DNA of 64,000 nt from Paulinella micropora (GCA_009731375.1 BJOX01000003.1:210825-274824), one strand, 5' to 3'; shown: positions 40,341 to 58,181, counted from the stretch's first letter. The notes: generated by a model not told the origin, from the letters alone. Made by a program: numbers and translations.

Positions 40341-40628
40341 TTAAATATATTTTTTTACTTCCGTCTTAATGTCTGTAAATTTTTCAAACCAAGGTTGCTT
40401 TTGAACCCATTCAAGGTTTGGCTTATCAATTAAAGCAATGTCTGAAACCTTCTTCCCGCGATATTTACCAAACGGAAAAATATCATTTGGCTTTCCTTCT
40501 CTACTTTTTTCAATTGCCTTGATTTCATCATCAATTATCTTTTGCACATCTCTTCCTGAAAAGAATTTCTTATTCTTTTCAATTGAAATTTGTTCAAATT
40601 TTTCAGATAGTCTAGTAAGGGTGGTCAT
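40341..40628 (-). CDS. Small protein with FGKYRGK motif, element 2
   Basis: A 95-residue open protein starting MTTLTRLSEKFEQIS. The C-half has FPFGKYRGKKVSDIA and LEWVQKQPWF, as in 4017-4292. The same accessory domain is found at the C-terminus of exonuclease X-type proteins. It is next to PolB and in its direction in both elements, which supports a replication-linked role. Confidence 0.65.
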   Translation of the reverse strand: MTTLTRLSEKFEQISIEKNKKFFSGRDVQKIIDDEIKAIEKSREGKPNDIFPFGKYRGKKVSDIALIDKPNLEWVQKQPWFEKFTDIKTEVKKYI

Positions 40629-40744
40629 TGGTCTATATAGACTGGTAAAAATTTTATGAAAAAAAATTAATTAATTATTAAAAAAATTATGAAGTTCGAC
40701 TTGATAACCAAAAACCCATATTGTTTTTGTTATACTAAATATTT

Positions 40745-45181
<4,437 letters not shown>

Positions 45182-45373
45182 GAGGCCACGAGGGGACGAC
45201 CGATTGAGGCGACAAAATTATATTTTCCTTGATATACTATTATCAAATATGGAGACACACACGTATAACGGCAAGGTCTACAGGTTGGATAGATTAAGGG
45301 TATAAGATAAATTACGAAATCAAGTCTGTCAGGGGTCAGAAATTCAGTGGTTCCCGATGAGAAACCTTTTTAA

Positions 45374-45952
45374 TTACCAATACTTACCATACCCGCAACC
45401 GCAGTGGCAGTTATGTTCCATGTATTCGCACATATTACACCTATCGTCCTCATCTTTCTTAATATGTTCCTTGGACTTTAACATCTCCTCATTCTTTATT
45501 CTCTCCCTATACTCTTTGCTTGGCCTAGGAGGAACTGGAGGTTTTTCTTTTTCTATAATTTTGTAAGATGCAGAAATATGTTTCTGAGACTTCATATGTC
45601 GCGCTTTGTTTCCATTATGTATTTCAGCACCACATTCACACTTAAAATCTTTATGCTTCCAAATTTTCTTCTTTTCTTTTTTGATTATTCTTGTTTCTTT
45701 ATCGTAGTTATTTTTCCATTCCTCATATTTAGGTATTATATTTTCCTCGTGATACTTCTTTGCTTCTTCCAGTGCTTGCTCTTTTGATTTTTTCTTTCCG
45801 ATGCAGAAACTCTTACACTTAACCTTTCCTCCTTCTCTCCATTGAACTTTTACCATTGGTCTCTTTTCGTTATTCTTTACCATAACTAAACCTCTGGACA
45901 TTCTAAATCTCTGTGCGAGACAACGCTTTGCTTGTGTGTCTTCGTTTGTCAT
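45374..45952 (-). CDS. Putative DNA-binding protein: AP2-like domain plus C2H2-like finger
   Basis: A 192-residue open protein. Residues about 20-75 (MVKVQWREGGKVKCKSFCIG, then KEQALEEAKKYHEE) follow the three-strand-plus-helix pattern of AP2 or integrase N-terminal DNA-binding domains. Residues about 104-126 form C-x-C-x11-H-x5-H (KCECGAEIHNGNKARHMKSQ), a finger style common in large DNA viruses. The C-terminus is Cys/His-rich (RCNMCEYMEHNCHCGCG). It is the last gene before the terminal repeat of element 2. Possibly a transcription regulator or end-binding protein. Confidence 0.6.
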   Translation of the reverse strand: MTNEDTQAKRCLAQRFRMSRGLVMVKNNEKRPMVKVQWREGGKVKCKSFCIGKKKSKEQALEEAKKYHEENIIPKYEEWKNNYDKETRIIKKEKKKIWKHKDFKCECGAEIHNGNKARHMKSQKHISASYKIIEKEKPPVPPRPSKEYRERIKNEEMLKSKEHIKKDEDDRCNMCEYMEHNCHCGCGYGKYW

Positions 45953-45982
45953 CCTATATGTGTCTTTATTTTATTTATTTAA

Positions 45983-46079
45983 ATAATAATTATTTACAGA
46001 TAGCCGTTTTTATTTCTTTTGTCTGTCTGTATTTGTTATAAACAGGTAGCCTTAAAAATAAATAACGGCTCTTAGTGTG
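45983..46079 (-). repeat. Terminal-type repeat of element 2
   Basis: 97 bp, the reverse complement of 19804-19895 with a short insertion. It lies outside the last gene and marks the probable outer end of element 2 on the polymerase side. Confidence 0.75.
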
Positions 46080-48080
<2,001 letters not shown>

Positions 48081-48560
48081 ATTATTATTAATATTATTAA
48101 TATTAATAATAATGAATCAGCATTAAATAAATATTCAATAATGAAGCCGGTTTACTAAATTGAATAACATTAAATAGTATTGAATATGATTGAATAATAT
48201 TGAATAATATTGAATAACTTCACGTTGAATAACGTTTAATAATATTGAAGAATATTGAAGAATAGACTTGAATAATATTGAATAATATTGAATAATATTG
48301 AATAATATTGAACTGACTCCCGATAATATTCAGGATTAATATTGATTAATATTGATTAATCATCATTGATTAATATCATGATTGATTAATATTGATTAAT
48401 ATTGAATAATACTATCATTGAATAATATTGAATAAAATTGAGTAATATCATCTTGCTTGATATGGATTAATATTGAATCATAGTATTAATAATATTTAAT
48501 AATATTGCCAAAAAATATTGAATAATATTGAATAATGTTGAAAATTTCGGCAATATTAGT
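48081..48560. repeat. AATATTGAAT minisatellite
   Basis: Many degenerate copies of a ten-base unit (aatattgaat) over about 450 bases. No coding capacity. Confidence 0.85.
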
Positions 48561-48761
48561 GTATTAAATATATTTTACCGTACGTTTCGTGTTAGTTAAA
48601 TATTAAAAGTGAGTCAATAACAATAAAAACAAACATTGAAAACGATAAACTCAAAAACTTGAAGTCAAATATTTGACAGAAGAAAATATTTAATCAAAAA
48701 TTTCGTTTTCAACTGCCTGTTGCAGTCACAACAGGAAAATATATCCATATTGATGAATAGT

Positions 48762-48932
48762 ACATACATACATACATACATACATGTATACATGCATACA
48801 TACATACATACATAAATACATACATACAGACAGACACACAATATTACATACATACATACATGCATACATGCATACATGCATACATGCATACATACATGTA
48901 TACATACATGCATGCATACACACATACATACA

Positions 48933-48963
<31 letters not shown>

Positions 48964-48994
48964 GCATTACATACATACATGCATTCATACATAT

Positions 48995-49025
<31 letters not shown>

Positions 49026-49880
49026 CATAAACATACATGCATACATGCATGCATACATGCATACATACATACATGCATACATACATACATAAACACATCA
49101 TACATACTTACATACATACTTACATACATACATACATACAGACATACATTCATGCATCCATACATACATACATACATGCATACATACATACATACATACA
49201 TTACTACATACATACATACATACATACAGGCAAGCATGCATACATACACATACATACATACATGCATACATGCATACATGCATACATGCATACATGCATA
49301 CATGCATACATACATACATACATACATGTATTGTACATAGATACAAACATACATACATGCATACATACATACCTACGTACATACATACATACATACATAC
49401 ACACATACACACATACACACATACATACATACATGCATACATGCATACATACGTACATACATACATGCATGCATGCATACATGCATGCATGCATACATGC
49501 ATACATACATACATACATACATACATAGATACAAACGCATACACACATGCATGCATACATACATGCATACATACATGCATACATAACATACATAACATAC
49601 ATACATACATACATACATACATACATACATACATACATGCATACATGCATACATACATACATACATACATAAATACATACATACATACATACATACAGCC
49701 ATACATACATACATATGCATACATGCGCATGCATAAATACATACATGCATGCATACATGCATACATACATACATGCATACATACATACATACATACATAT
49801 ATACATACATATATACATACATACATGCATACATACATAGATACATAAGTGCTTACATACATACGTGCATGCATGTATAC
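48762..49880. repeat. (CATA)n/(CATG) microsatellite
   Basis: About 1.1 kb of tetranucleotide repeat with scattered variants. Long open frames of Tyr/Ile/His/Thr or Met/Tyr/Val/Cys repeats here are not genes. 49881-50374 is unique sequence without a recognised gene. Confidence 0.95.
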
Positions 49881-50374
49881 ATACATATGTTACACACATA
49901 AACACATAAATACGTACACACATACACATATATAGAAATAACAGAAAGACAGAAAAGGGTAATGAAAACATCACTTAACAGTAGGAAAAGGCACAAAAAT
50001 CCAGTCGTAGCAGGTTTTGTTGCACCCTGTCAAGGGTAGTGAACAGATGCATGCAAAAATGTACATGCACCATTATCACAACAGGTACAATGATATTTGA
50101 TAATAACATGAGAAGGAACGTGACCATATTAGGTACAAACTCCATGAGACTGATGGAAGGTGTCCATGATGGAAAAAAATACATGTGCTAAAAACACAAA
50201 GCGCAGGGCGAATTTTCGGGGAAAAAAAAATGTTACATGCATGGAACAGTCAAGGTATACATATACGTAAGTGTAATTGAAAATCTAACCACCAGTATTT
50301 TCAGAAATCGACAGAGAGGAGATGGGGTTGGTGTCTGAAAAAACAGCCTTTCGGGCGCCTAAATAAACATCCAG

Positions 50375-50448
50375 TTTTGCTGCGCAAGCTTGCAAAAACC
50401 TCATTTCACAGCACACACAACATGAGCTTCTCCTCTCTCTCCTAGGTC
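50375..50448 (-). repeat. Split direct repeat B2
   Basis: 74 bp (ttttgctgcgcaagcttgca ... cctaggtc), matched by 50874-50947 with one difference. Confidence 0.85.
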
Positions 50449-50475
50449 TTTGTTTTTTAAAACAGAAGACCTAGG
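50441..50475. repeat. Perfect 10-bp-arm palindrome next to B2
   Basis: CCTAGGTCTT pairs with AAGACCTAGG around a T-rich/A-rich loop. It lies at the inner edge of the outermost repeat. Confidence 0.7.
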
Positions 50476-50665
50476 TGGTGCATGTTGTTATATGTATGAT
50501 GATGTGCATGAATATGCTTGAAGATGGTAGGCATGAGGCGTGATTATGCTATAATGATGTATATGTGTGTGGTGTAATGTGTGTGTGTGTTTTGCTTTCC
50601 ACCCTTTTCTCACCACCACCACCAAAGCGAAAAGACATATAAAAGATGGGTGGGTGGGTGGAATT

Positions 50666-50876
50666 ATTCAAAAAACAACCGTAAAATTTTCTCTAAGCAC
50701 TTTTGTGCTTGAGCGAAAAATCAAATCTGAGGGTGAAGGGGTTGTCTTTGTAATGTTCAAAATTTTGGAGCGGGAACAATAGTTCCCGCTTAATTTATTA
50801 CCGTAATTAACACTGCAGCGTTCACTTTTCAGTCTCCCTTGCGGCCCACCCACTGATATTTGTGAAATGACGCTTT
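50666..50876 (-). repeat. Split direct repeat A2
   Basis: 211 bp, matched by 56840-57050 without length difference and about 97 percent identity. It overlaps B1 by 3 bases. Confidence 0.9.
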
Positions 50877-50947
50877 TGCTGCGCAAGCTTGCAAAAACCT
50901 CATTTCACAGCACACACAACATGAGCTTCTCCTCTCTCTTCTAGGTC
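50874..50947 (-). repeat. Split direct repeat B1
   Basis: 74 bp copy of 50375-50448, directly abutting A2. Confidence 0.85.
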
Positions 50948-52136
50948 CAGTAAAGACCTCTGACTGCAAATGCCAAATTTTTCCGACCTTCCCAGTCTGA
51001 TTGCCTTATTTTTCCCGAATCATACCACAATCATTTGGCAAAAAGGAAGTACTTTACAGCATATAGGCGATCTCAACGTAACGGCGGTTTTGCAAACGTA
51101 ACGGCGGTCTGCTGACTTAAGATTTTTGGTGCATCTTGCATAACTTTCCTTTATGGGAGTGTTTATGTAGTCGAACGACTGCTTCACCAGCAGTATCGCT
51201 GTTCTTTCCAGTGTGACCTTGTTACCAGTCACTGAATGTGTGCTGTAGGTCCGCATAGCGGAGGGGGGGGCTGTCCTCTTTCGCAGAGCCACCAGATCCA
51301 TCGACCTCCGCCTCCACAACAATTGTGTGTCTCCGTCTCTGTCGTATCGCTGTCTGCTATGAGCCTATATTCTGTGTTTCGTCTCTTTTTCCTTTTGTGT
51401 CTGTTTGCCAGTGTGCATGTCTACGTGAGTGTAGCTCTCTGATTTCCTTCTTCTGGCTGGGTTTGTATCTTTCTTGATGTCAAAATGCACAGATTTGTGT
51501 GCCGTTGTCGTTTGATTGATAATAACTCCGATGTCAAGTCGCTGGAAGTCGATTACATGTATCATAGTGTCCTTACCATCGTAAGTTGTTGTAGTAAGAA
51601 TAATAATTAATAGTATGTAGTTGTCGTTTTATGTTGTAATGTTTAGCGTTTTCTTGCAAACAATTGCATGTTTTTTCAAAATGCTGTCAGCACCTACGTT
51701 TTTGGTGTTGATTCTCTTATGATATGGATGTAAGGACATACTGATAGTGTCGAACCGACGCAGCACCCGTTTTTCTATGATCGACCCATGTGCCTGTCTC
51801 TGTTATGTTTGTAAAACGTATTTAACTAAAAAGTAGGGGACTGTATATGACTTTCTTTTGCAATGGTTGACACTTGGCACACAATACTACTCTATCAGTT
51901 ACAGTAGCAAGTGGTAGTGCTTATACAATAGTATCTATAGGCAGGGTTACAGTTTTAAATTATATCGTCCCAACACGATTTAAATCCGCAAGCTGTATGT
52001 CAATCTAGTGTGTTTCCAAATCAATATTCACTAAAAAAAATGTTTATGCTCTTCCAATTCAGACAATACTGTGCGCCATCATTAACTGACACGTGATAGT
52101 CATAAAAAACCCGCTTTCGCGTAAGAGAGGGTCGAT
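50948..52136. other. 3' non-coding part of the retrotransposon
   Basis: About 1.2 kb between the recombinase stop and repeat B1 with no supported gene. Short open frames lack domains. Confidence 0.5.
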
Positions 52137-53165
52137 TTAGTTGATCACGTTGCCGGTCTGTAAGACGCGTGTGATTGTTAGCTTGCTTTCCAAGCTTATG
52201 TCACGCAGGTATTTGTACACGCACGAACTTTTGTCTGACCACAGTCCTTGCCTTCTTATTGCGTAGATTCTCATTCCCAAACAAGCCGCTTCAGTCGCGG
52301 ACCCGATTCTATTTGAATGGGATGCGTATATCGCTGGATCCAATCCAATTGCAGCAACTTTCTTTTTCAAGAGACTTGATGGGGTGCCAGCACTCAGATG
52401 TCCCAATGCGTTGCCAGATAGCTTGAAGAAAAGAGGAGAGCTGTCGGTGAATGAATCCTTGAACGTGTCCTTTATGTATTTGAGGTATGCTCTGACCCAC
52501 ATGACAGCGCAGAATGATTGGTTCCCTTGGCCGATAAAGACAAGCTTCTCGCCTTCCGCGTTTTTCAATTTCTCGAACCTGAGTACCATGTACTCGCACG
52601 GGCTGTTCCCGATGATGGTATGGTGGAACATGATGTCCGATACCTTCAATGCTACAATGTTACTGACGCGCGCCATTGAGATCCACTGCAGTAATATTAA
52701 CGTAGCATCTCTGCAGTCCCTCCATGTCACCAATGGTAATTGTAGTATCTTGAGCAGGTCGTCCCTCAATAAGGGGTATTTCCACTCTCTTCCCGGTACA
52801 GCTTCTGCTACCGCTCTCTGTTTGGCCAATTGCACTAGCAGACTCTCGGTCGTGTCGTTACTAGTGTGCAGTGCGTATTGGGATTTAATTGCAGCCAGGT
52901 GGCCAGTGATTGTTGACTGTGCATACCCACTCTCCGACATATATTTCAAATAGTGCGCAATCGTTTTGTCGGAGGCAGGAAAGAAGATACGCCCGTGCTG
53001 CACGCACCACTTGAGGAATTGCCGGAGGGAAGCTTTGTATGTTTCCATTGTGGTGTCTCTCCGGCCCGCTTGGCTTGCCCAGATCGCTATCTCGTCGTCA
53101 TCTAGTATTGCTGTCCCTGCAGGGCGTAAAATTATTTTAATGAGTAAAATCAAACAGCACTGCAA
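52137..53165 (-). CDS. Tyrosine recombinase of the DIRS-like element
   Basis: A 342-residue open protein. The N-terminal SAM-like core-binding domain spans about residues 25-120 (TYKASLRQFLKWC, SESGYAQSTITGHL). The catalytic domain spans about 130-325, with Arg166 in MARVSNIVALK, the His283-x2-Arg286 box in ASHSNRIGSATEAA, Trp309 and the nucleophile Tyr317 or Tyr319 in VYKYLRD. These are the residues that cut and rejoin DNA through a 3'-phosphotyrosine. In DIRS elements the enzyme integrates a circular cDNA. The frame overlaps the end of the RT ORF by 29 bases in another phase, so it may be expressed by reinitiation or frameshifting. All key residues are present, so it may be active. Confidence 0.9.
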   Translation of the reverse strand: MQCCLILLIKIILRPAGTAILDDDEIAIWASQAGRRDTTMETYKASLRQFLKWCVQHGRIFFPASDKTIAHYLKYMSESGYAQSTITGHLAAIKSQYALHTSNDTTESLLVQLAKQRAVAEAVPGREWKYPLLRDDLLKILQLPLVTWRDCRDATLILLQWISMARVSNIVALKVSDIMFHHTIIGNSPCEYMVLRFEKLKNAEGEKLVFIGQGNQSFCAVMWVRAYLKYIKDTFKDSFTDSSPLFFKLSGNALGHLSAGTPSSLLKKKVAAIGLDPAIYASHSNRIGSATEAACLGMRIYAIRRQGLWSDKSSCVYKYLRDISLESKLTITRVLQTGNVIN

Positions 53166-55266
53166 GCATGTGCCATGATGGTCTGTGCACGTGATATGGG
53201 TGTTTGTGCCACGTTGGAGCTAGAGTGTATGATGCGGGTGGCAGACTAAATGAATCTCTTGCATGTTCTAGAATCTGTGGCCACCAAGGTCTGGCTGGCC
53301 AATGCGGAAGGACAAATGCAACCCTTTTGCGGGATTTCATGGCAAGAAGGACTGACTGCCCTATTTGTCCGAAATTTGGTGCCCAAACATCGCGGCCCTC
53401 TAGGCGCCAACGTATGATAAGCCTTCCCATGACATCTGGATGGACAGTCAGGTTTGTCAAGCCTGCGGTCAGCGCCTTGGAGTTTCTGTCTGCCCTCGTG
53501 TTGTTAGCTCTCTCGACCCAGCCCCAAAGTTTGTTTCGTATGTTGAGCTGTCCTGTATATACGTCGTCCACCATCTTGCAGAGACGTGTGAGGTGTGGTC
53601 GCTTGGACCCACCTTTTTGCAGGTCTATGACTGCGTTAGCTGAGTCGAACACAGTGAGGACTGTATTACGATTCTGAAGGATGGATCTGAAATGGAGAGG
53701 TATCACAGTCGCAGCCCAGAGCTCTCGTTCCGTCGACGAATTACCGATCAATTCAGATGGTAGAGGGATTGTTACGTCTTCTTCAAGCACATGGCCCCCA
53801 ACCGCGAACTCGCCTGCATCCACCCTCAACTCGACGTCCTGTCGAGGTTGAAATATTGCACGTCTGCATTTGGCCGGATCCCTCAGGATGTGAAGCCAGT
53901 ACTGCAGTTCTTGGCTTAGTTCTGACCCGCTCTGTGTAGTGACGCTTCTCCTATCGATTCTGTTGGCTGCGTTGACAGTCACCATCATTTCTCGAGTCAT
54001 CAGCTGTGCGTTGGAGAGCGCCAGCTTGAGACTGATCAACGAAGATGCAGTTGAGTGCAGTTGCTGGACCGAAGCCCCTTGTGCGGAATGCACGTCCGCC
54101 AGGAGCTGGAGGATAGACTTGAGTAGTCTTTCCCTCTTGTCGTTCGGCACTCCCATCCACAAGTCCTTGCTGTTGATGACGTATCCCAAGTATTGTACCT
54201 CGTCCAAGGGTTCCCACTGCGTCTTCTCGGAAGTGGGAAGACCAAGGTAGGCAAACAGCGTCTTGATGAACGTAGGTATGCCATCGTTGGTGCGTAGGAA
54301 TTTGACAGCGAATAGGAAGTCGTCTGCATATTGCATGGATGGCAAGTTCAAGGTCCTTATCAGCTTCACGACGACCCTCATGATCTTCCCAAACCAAAAC
54401 GGCGCAGAACAGAACCCATATAGTAGCGTCTTGTTCTGATAGGTTTTGCTCCTGTGTCTGAAGGCAGAGTATGGTGTACTTTTCCTAGCAAGCGGAATGG
54501 AATAAAACGCGCGTTGCAGATCCACCACGAACATCTTTGTGCCGCTGTCTCCGTCGAGTACCATCTGAATGTCCTTTTCCAGCGTCTCCATTGTGAAAGG
54601 AGCCTTGGCTTGGAAGGAATTACTGAACCGTTTGTCAGTGCACAGCTTCGTCTTCTTGACTCCCGCTGGGTCAGCCAGCACTTGGAGAGGCTCGATCATG
54701 ATGCATTCCTCCCTCTTCACTTCTACCGCGTCTCCACGGGTAAGCATGTCGTCAATTTGGTCGTCGACGAATGCAATGTTCTCGAAGTAACTTGGGTGGT
54801 TCATAAAATCGGTCGCTGGAGGCTCACGCTCAAATCTGAGTTCTACACCATATGCGAGCCATGATAGCACCACTGCGTCCGCCCCTATTGCCTTCCAGAA
54901 CCCAAGCCTTGCCTTGACTGCATGTGCCGGTTCCTTTGAGTCTGCCCACGGGTTGCCTCTATTGTATGTCTCACCCATCGTCAAGATCTTCTGCTTAACC
55001 TCCTCTAACGAGCCCGAGCTATACTGTTCGACAGCTACTTGTGGTGTTGTCAGAAGCCAGGATACGTATGATACCTCCTCCGCTGGTGTCGGCACTGTCT
55101 GCCTTGATGGGCAAAAATATGCCAGATGACCAATCTTCTTGCACCATACACACACCATGTCCTGAGAGTAGTCTTTAAATACTTTGGACTTCGGTGCCTT
55201 GTGAGGAAGGAAGTCAGAAATCTTTCCTTGCAAGAGGATCCGTTGCTGTCTATCATAACACAGCAA
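53137..55266 (-). CDS. Reverse transcriptase/RNase H polyprotein of the DIRS-like element
   Basis: A 709-residue uninterrupted protein. It has a CCHC knuckle at residues 39-52 (CVWCKKIGHLAYFC), RT palm motifs with MFVVDLQRAFYSIPL (about 245-259), YGFCSAPFWFGKIM (283-296) and the catalytic YADD at 313-316, then LGYVINSKD. RNase H follows, with Asp483 (RVDAGEFAVGG), Glu514 (STERELWA), Asp541 (VFDSANAV) and Asp593 (TRADRNS). The C-terminus has the PHWPARPWWPQI motif usual in DIRS RT/RH proteins. No adenine methyltransferase domain is seen, which fits Ngaro better than DIRS1 or PAT. It converts element RNA to cDNA. Confidence 0.9.
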   Translation of the reverse strand: MLCYDRQQRILLQGKISDFLPHKAPKSKVFKDYSQDMVCVWCKKIGHLAYFCPSRQTVPTPAEEVSYVSWLLTTPQVAVEQYSSGSLEEVKQKILTMGETYNRGNPWADSKEPAHAVKARLGFWKAIGADAVVLSWLAYGVELRFEREPPATDFMNHPSYFENIAFVDDQIDDMLTRGDAVEVKREECIMIEPLQVLADPAGVKKTKLCTDKRFSNSFQAKAPFTMETLEKDIQMVLDGDSGTKMFVVDLQRAFYSIPLARKSTPYSAFRHRSKTYQNKTLLYGFCSAPFWFGKIMRVVVKLIRTLNLPSMQYADDFLFAVKFLRTNDGIPTFIKTLFAYLGLPTSEKTQWEPLDEVQYLGYVINSKDLWMGVPNDKRERLLKSILQLLADVHSAQGASVQQLHSTASSLISLKLALSNAQLMTREMMVTVNAANRIDRRSVTTQSGSELSQELQYWLHILRDPAKCRRAIFQPRQDVELRVDAGEFAVGGHVLEEDVTIPLPSELIGNSSTERELWAATVIPLHFRSILQNRNTVLTVFDSANAVIDLQKGGSKRPHLTRLCKMVDDVYTGQLNIRNKLWGWVERANNTRADRNSKALTAGLTNLTVHPDVMGRLIIRWRLEGRDVWAPNFGQIGQSVLLAMKSRKRVAFVLPHWPARPWWPQILEHARDSFSLPPASYTLAPTWHKHPYHVHRPSWHMLAVLFDFTH

Positions 55267-55589
55267 GATCGCGAATCAGTACTATTAATAAACCACGTGA
55301 TGAAGTATGAAAATAGAAGCGTTTGCCGGACGCAATAGTATTAACTCCATCGGGGCGTGATGCAGTGTGACAAGTACCATCTTTAAGGAAATCTAGTAAA
55401 TTGCTGGGGCGTGTTGCCGAACCAAATTTGAAACAAAAATGAAATAAATAAAATCTATTTAATGACATAACAAGACGAGCCTAAGTCAGTGACAGCGTGA
55501 TGCAAGTCATGCGCGTGTTGCGCTGTGTAGTGCCGGTCATGCGCGTGAAGCGTCGTCTGACAATTTTACTTTCGATTGGCTGTAACAGC

Positions 55590-56826
55590 TCAGTTGCTAG
55601 AACGCTGTGGGCGCAGGCTCGGATTCAAAGTCCAGTGCTCGGCGGTGTGGCCGCGTTTGTTGCAGTGAGTGCAAATGACGGCTGTACGTGCGGGCTGTGC
55701 GGTGTATGCGGTCTGCATGGCAGGCGCAAGCGTGATGATGCCTTGTGTAGGTTGGGCCACGTACTGGATTTGCGGCCCTGGTGCTGCTCCTTGCTGCGGA
55801 AGCATGAAACCGGGGACACTTTGCCACGCCAGCGGTTGGTGCTGTTGGCCATGCTGCTGCTGGTTCTGCCCTTGTGCAGTGTTCGCGCCGTACGAACCCT
55901 GAGGGCAGCTTCTCGCCCAGTGTTGGTTGGATCCGCAGATATTGCATGCCCCACAGTTCTGACGTCCACCACGTATACGCGGGTCGGTCGCCCTCGAGTT
56001 GGTCGTAGTAGGGCGAATCGGCTCCAGGTACTGGGCCACTTTGTCCGCAATCACTAGCTTTTTACCCACCAGTAGCATCTTGGCCTCGGCGTCTTCCACC
56101 TGTATTGGGTTTGGGCCACCCATATCCATAGCCAGTGTGGCCAGCGCGTTCGCCATAGAGATAGCGTCCGCCAACTTCTCGTTGTTTCGCACATAGGCGT
56201 TGCTCTCCAGAATCTGCAAAATTATCTTCGCCACGACGAAGTAACGGCGGTGTGATGGCTTGTCGATCAGCTTCGAGTCGCGCTGGCTTGATTCCTGCTT
56301 GGTAGCTTGGATCATCCCCTGCACCTTGTCAGTCAGCCTCGCGAAGTCACCAGTGACCGCCCGCGTCTTCTCCCTAAGTGCGTTGCGCAGCATATCTCCA
56401 ATGCTTGCCATCGTACTTGCGGTGGCCGCTGGTGTCGGTGCGATCGCGAAGTGGAATAGTGGCAGCCGTCGTCGTAGTCGTCGTCGTACCTTGCCCTATC
56501 ACGGTCTGCTGCTGGTGTAGCGATGGTGCTCCAAATAGGTTGACAGGGTTGAGTGGTGAAGCAGATGCAGATGGTGGGGTGTTACCAGTGCTTCCACCTG
56601 CTCCAGCACCGCTCGAGCCAGTCGCGGGAAGCCCAGTGGCCGGCAGACTAGTACTCGATGTAGCAGCAAAAGTAGTTGAAGTAGTCACGTTTCCCCCACC
56701 GAATGCAGGGCCGCCTCCGTTGTTGCCGCTGCTGCTGGCTGCGCTTGTCTTGTTGTCGTCATCGCCCTGTTGAGCTCTGCGCTTCCTAGTAGGCCTTGGG
56801 GATCTTTGTCCAGCTGCAGCTGACAT
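55590..56826 (-). pseudogene. Gag-like protein of the DIRS-like element, one frameshift
   Basis: From ATG 56826, the first 130 residues are low-complexity Ser/Thr/Gly/Ala/Pro with a basic start (SPRPTRKRRAQQ). The frame changes near 56450, after which a helical domain (MASIGDMLRNALREK on) leads to a CCHC knuckle (CNICGSNQHWARSC) and a second knuckle whose last Cys is Trp (CTHCNKRGHTAEHW). It ends at 55590. It binds element RNA and forms particles. About 320 bases of non-coding sequence separate it from the RT start. The single shift may be an assembly error since the two downstream ORFs are intact. Confidence 0.7.
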
Positions 56827-56839
56827 CTCGATTTCCCAA

Positions 56840-57050
56840 ATTCAAAAAACAACCGGAAAATTTTCTCTAAGCACTTTTGTGCTAGAGCCAAAAATCAAAT
56901 CTGAGGGTGAAGGGGTTGTCTTTGTAATATTTAAAATTTTGTAGCGGGAACAATAGTTCCCGCTTAATTTATTACCGTAATTAACACTGCAGCGTTCACT
57001 TTTCAGTCTCCCTTACGGCCCACCCACTGATATTTGTGAAATGACGCTTT
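56840..57050 (-). repeat. Split direct repeat A1 (5' end of the retrotransposon)
   Basis: 211 bp, matched by 50666-50876. It ends 13 bases before the gag ATG, so it probably contains the promoter and RNA start. Confidence 0.9.
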
Positions 57051-57496
57051 ACCGGGAAAAAATGGGGTTCTACAACGTCTCTCTTCCTAGAGATAGATTA
57101 TATATTAATTTTAGCCAAAAACGTAACAAAGCGTATGAGGTGGGTGGGTTGGGGGGGAGGGAGGGGGTGGTGGTTCGATGTGGTTGTTGGAACCATTTCG
57201 GACTCATGCGGGGCCAGCGAAGTGCCATAGCGACACACCAAACCCAACTTCAGCAACAGACACAACAAGCATTTTGGAGGTGTATGTGTTGCAGCGAATG
57301 CGGAGGAACGCTCTAGTCTTTTCCTTTTCTCCCTATTGTTGTTGTTCTACTTCATTGCATGTTCTTCTGCTCTTTTTCTTCCATCTATATTTTTTGTTTC
57401 TGAGCTCTAGAGTCCTATAGTACAGTGAGCAAGCTCTGGCTGGGGATGATTAGCCATTAATACTGGTCTTTTGGCAGTCAACAACAACAACAACAA

Positions 57497-57537
<41 letters not shown>

Positions 57538-57583
57538 TTAATTAGATTGCTCTGCAACCGCTGTATTATTATCATTAAATTTT

Positions 57584-57619
<36 letters not shown>

Positions 57620-58150
57620 CTTTTAAATACTTTGTTTAAGTTTTATTATTATTATCAAATACAACAACAACAACAACAACAACAACAACTTTTCTCGCAG
57701 CCTTCCCTTCCTTTGAGCCAGTCGATAGGGCCTGACTTTCCCTATCTTGCCAAGCCACTTGCGCAGGTTCTTAGCCCTAGGTCCACAAGTCGGGTATATG
57801 GTCAATATACCCCGGAGATGATCATGGGTCGGGCGTCCACCACTTGTGCGAATGCTAGGCTATGTTCCCTTGCGTCTCCAGTTCTGGCTCTGAAGATCTT
57901 CTAGACAGCTCTCTTCCAGCCTCCAGCGCTTGTGACTATTTGCTGGTGTTTGCTAACCCCATACTAAGACTTAGTATCAAGCGTGAGCATCTATCCTGTT
58001 GTTCGAACTGGTTTCTCATGGTCACGGCGAGTTTCTCCTTCCCCCTCATCTCCCTTCTTTCGTCCTCTTCCTCCTCTTGTTAGGCTAGTTCTGATGGATC
58101 TGACTTTCCTCGTCACTTTGTTTAAATTTTATTATTATTATTAAATTCAA

Positions 58151-58181
<31 letters not shown>

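Larger units (their letters stand above)
50375..57050 (-). mobile_element. DIRS-order retrotransposon, PAT/Ngaro-like, nearly intact
   Basis: A 6.7-kb element on the minus strand with gag, RT/RNase H and tyrosine recombinase ORFs. It has split direct repeats: A (211 bp) at 56840-57050 and 50666-50876 (7 differences), and B (74 bp) at 50874-50947 and 50375-50448 (1 difference). On the element strand the order is A1, ORFs, B1, A2, spacer, B2, the arrangement known for PAT and Ngaro elements, which integrate as circles by tyrosine recombinase rather than by DDE integrase. The 217-bp spacer between A2 and B2 is unusual. Confidence 0.85.

Noticed and set aside
48665-49974. Long overlapping open frames rich in Met/Tyr/Val/Cys or His/Thr/Tyr
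   Set aside because: Produced by the (CATA)n repeat in all frames on both strands.
52137-53165. Tyrosine recombinase as a Crypton or as part of the Polinton
   Set aside because: It overlaps an RT/RNase H gene and lies between split direct repeats, which defines a DIRS-order retrotransposon.
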